This document shows, piece by piece, positions 63,635 through 64,000 of a DNA stretch of 64,000 nt; the first letter of the stretch is position 1; each line of letters opens with the position of its first letter. The stretch spans positions 100,045-164,044 of the forward strand of contig JAHLWP010000004.1 of NCBI GenBank assembly GCA_019057865.1. Direction: 5' to 3'. Source of the DNA: Promethearchaeota archaeon. GTDB lineage: Archaea > Asgardarchaeota > Lokiarchaeia > Sigyniarchaeales > SOKP01. The position numbers were made by a program, and so were the translations under genes. The notes beneath the pieces are model-generated. The model had not been told where the DNA came from. It did not search any database and saw only the letters and a program-made list of their open reading frames with translations.

Positions 63635-64000
63635 AATATTAATCTTAATTTTCTAGCGCTTATAAATTTGGAGACTCCCGAAGAATCTTAAAAATATAGG
63701 AATTAAGTTTAATAATTTCGTTTTTTTAATTATTATCTCCTCTTTTCTTCCATTATATATTAGTTGAAATACATATATTTAAAGGAAAATTCAACTCACC
63801 CCTTATAAATAAAAAGTAACTAAACAGAGAAAATGTTTAGAAAAAGAGTTAAGATTCTTAGGTAAGAAAAATGGTTGAAGATTTTTTCTTTAAATATGAG
63901 GTCTAAATCATCGTGTTAAAATTTTTCCTTTATATAGGATATTGAAAAAATTATATTATCTCATTTCGTTCTAACAGTAATATTTATAATGTTATATTAC
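63635..64000. other. AT-rich end region
   Basis: These 366 bases hold no gene. The stretch 63750-63785 carries TATA-like sequence (CATTATATATTAG and ATATATTTAAAGG), probably a promoter for the minus-strand pair and maybe for a gene beyond the window. No repeats are seen. Confidence 0.4.

Noticed and set aside
1..64000. CRISPR arrays, rRNA or tRNA genes, complete insertion sequences
   Set aside because: No regularly spaced repeats, no GC-rich cloverleaf or rRNA-like stretches and no transposase-like protein with terminal repeats were seen. A dedicated search could still reveal a divergent tRNA.

Overview
The window looks like chromosome of an Asgard archaeon, most like the Lokiarchaeia. It is very AT-rich and has archaeal information genes (a TFB, a Ski2/Hel308-type helicase). 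It also has eukaryote-like genes: an actin-related protein, a Drg-type TGS GTPase beside longin/roadblock-like proteins, a SIRT6/7-like sirtuin fragment and PH-like membrane proteins. Many starts are GTG or TTG, and few genes have Shine-Dalgarno sites. I saw no rRNA, tRNA or CRISPR array.

Positions 1 to about 37.7 kb read as ordinary, mostly monocistronic genome. In order: a HEAT/winged-helix giant protein, a HAD hydrolase, two tandem PH-like membrane proteins, an MBL hydrolase, a ModE-like regulator, a CBS protein, the actin-related protein with two inserted zinc ribbons, a membrane-anchored terpenoid-cyclase-fold protein, FolD, a longin-like/TGS-GTPase/longin-like cluster and a large helicase. 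Next come a DnaJ-type zinc-finger protein, a leucine-rich-repeat protein, an ECF S component, a threonine synthase fused to a winged helix, a ZIP transporter with a DtxR-like regulator, a flavin-reductase-like gene interrupted by an in-frame TGA at a conserved Cys (selenoprotein candidate), a nitronate monooxygenase, a PfkB kinase, a phosphoesterase, a coiled-coil membrane protein, an APC permease, a PHP hydrolase, a family 2 glycosyltransferase and an MFS transporter. Relatively GC-rich gene fragments at 35.2-35.8 kb are the first sign of decay.

At 38.05 kb a class IV-like sirtuin gene breaks off immediately after its QNVDGL motif. From there to the end the window is an accessory, defence-type region. 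It holds a Type IIG-like methylase/nuclease with an ATPase partner, HEPN-like proteins, an extra TFB, Mrr-like and GIY-YIG nucleases, and many orphan genes and remnants. A plasmid- or virus-like cassette (54.2-57.6 kb) has a ribbon-helix-helix regulator, an operator-like TGTCA/TGACA cluster, three tiny tightly packed genes and a primase-polymerase fused to a CBASS-type TIR-like domain. The last part contains a PD-(D/E)XK-like protein, a membrane/zinc-finger pair with a strong Shine-Dalgarno, and an OLD-like AAA ATPase fused to a Schlafen-type AlbA_2 domain.

The best candidates for something new are the PrimPol-TIR fusion cassette, the zinc-ribbon actin-related protein, the putative selenocysteine flavin reductase, and the degenerate Drg-like GTPase set between longin-like proteins.
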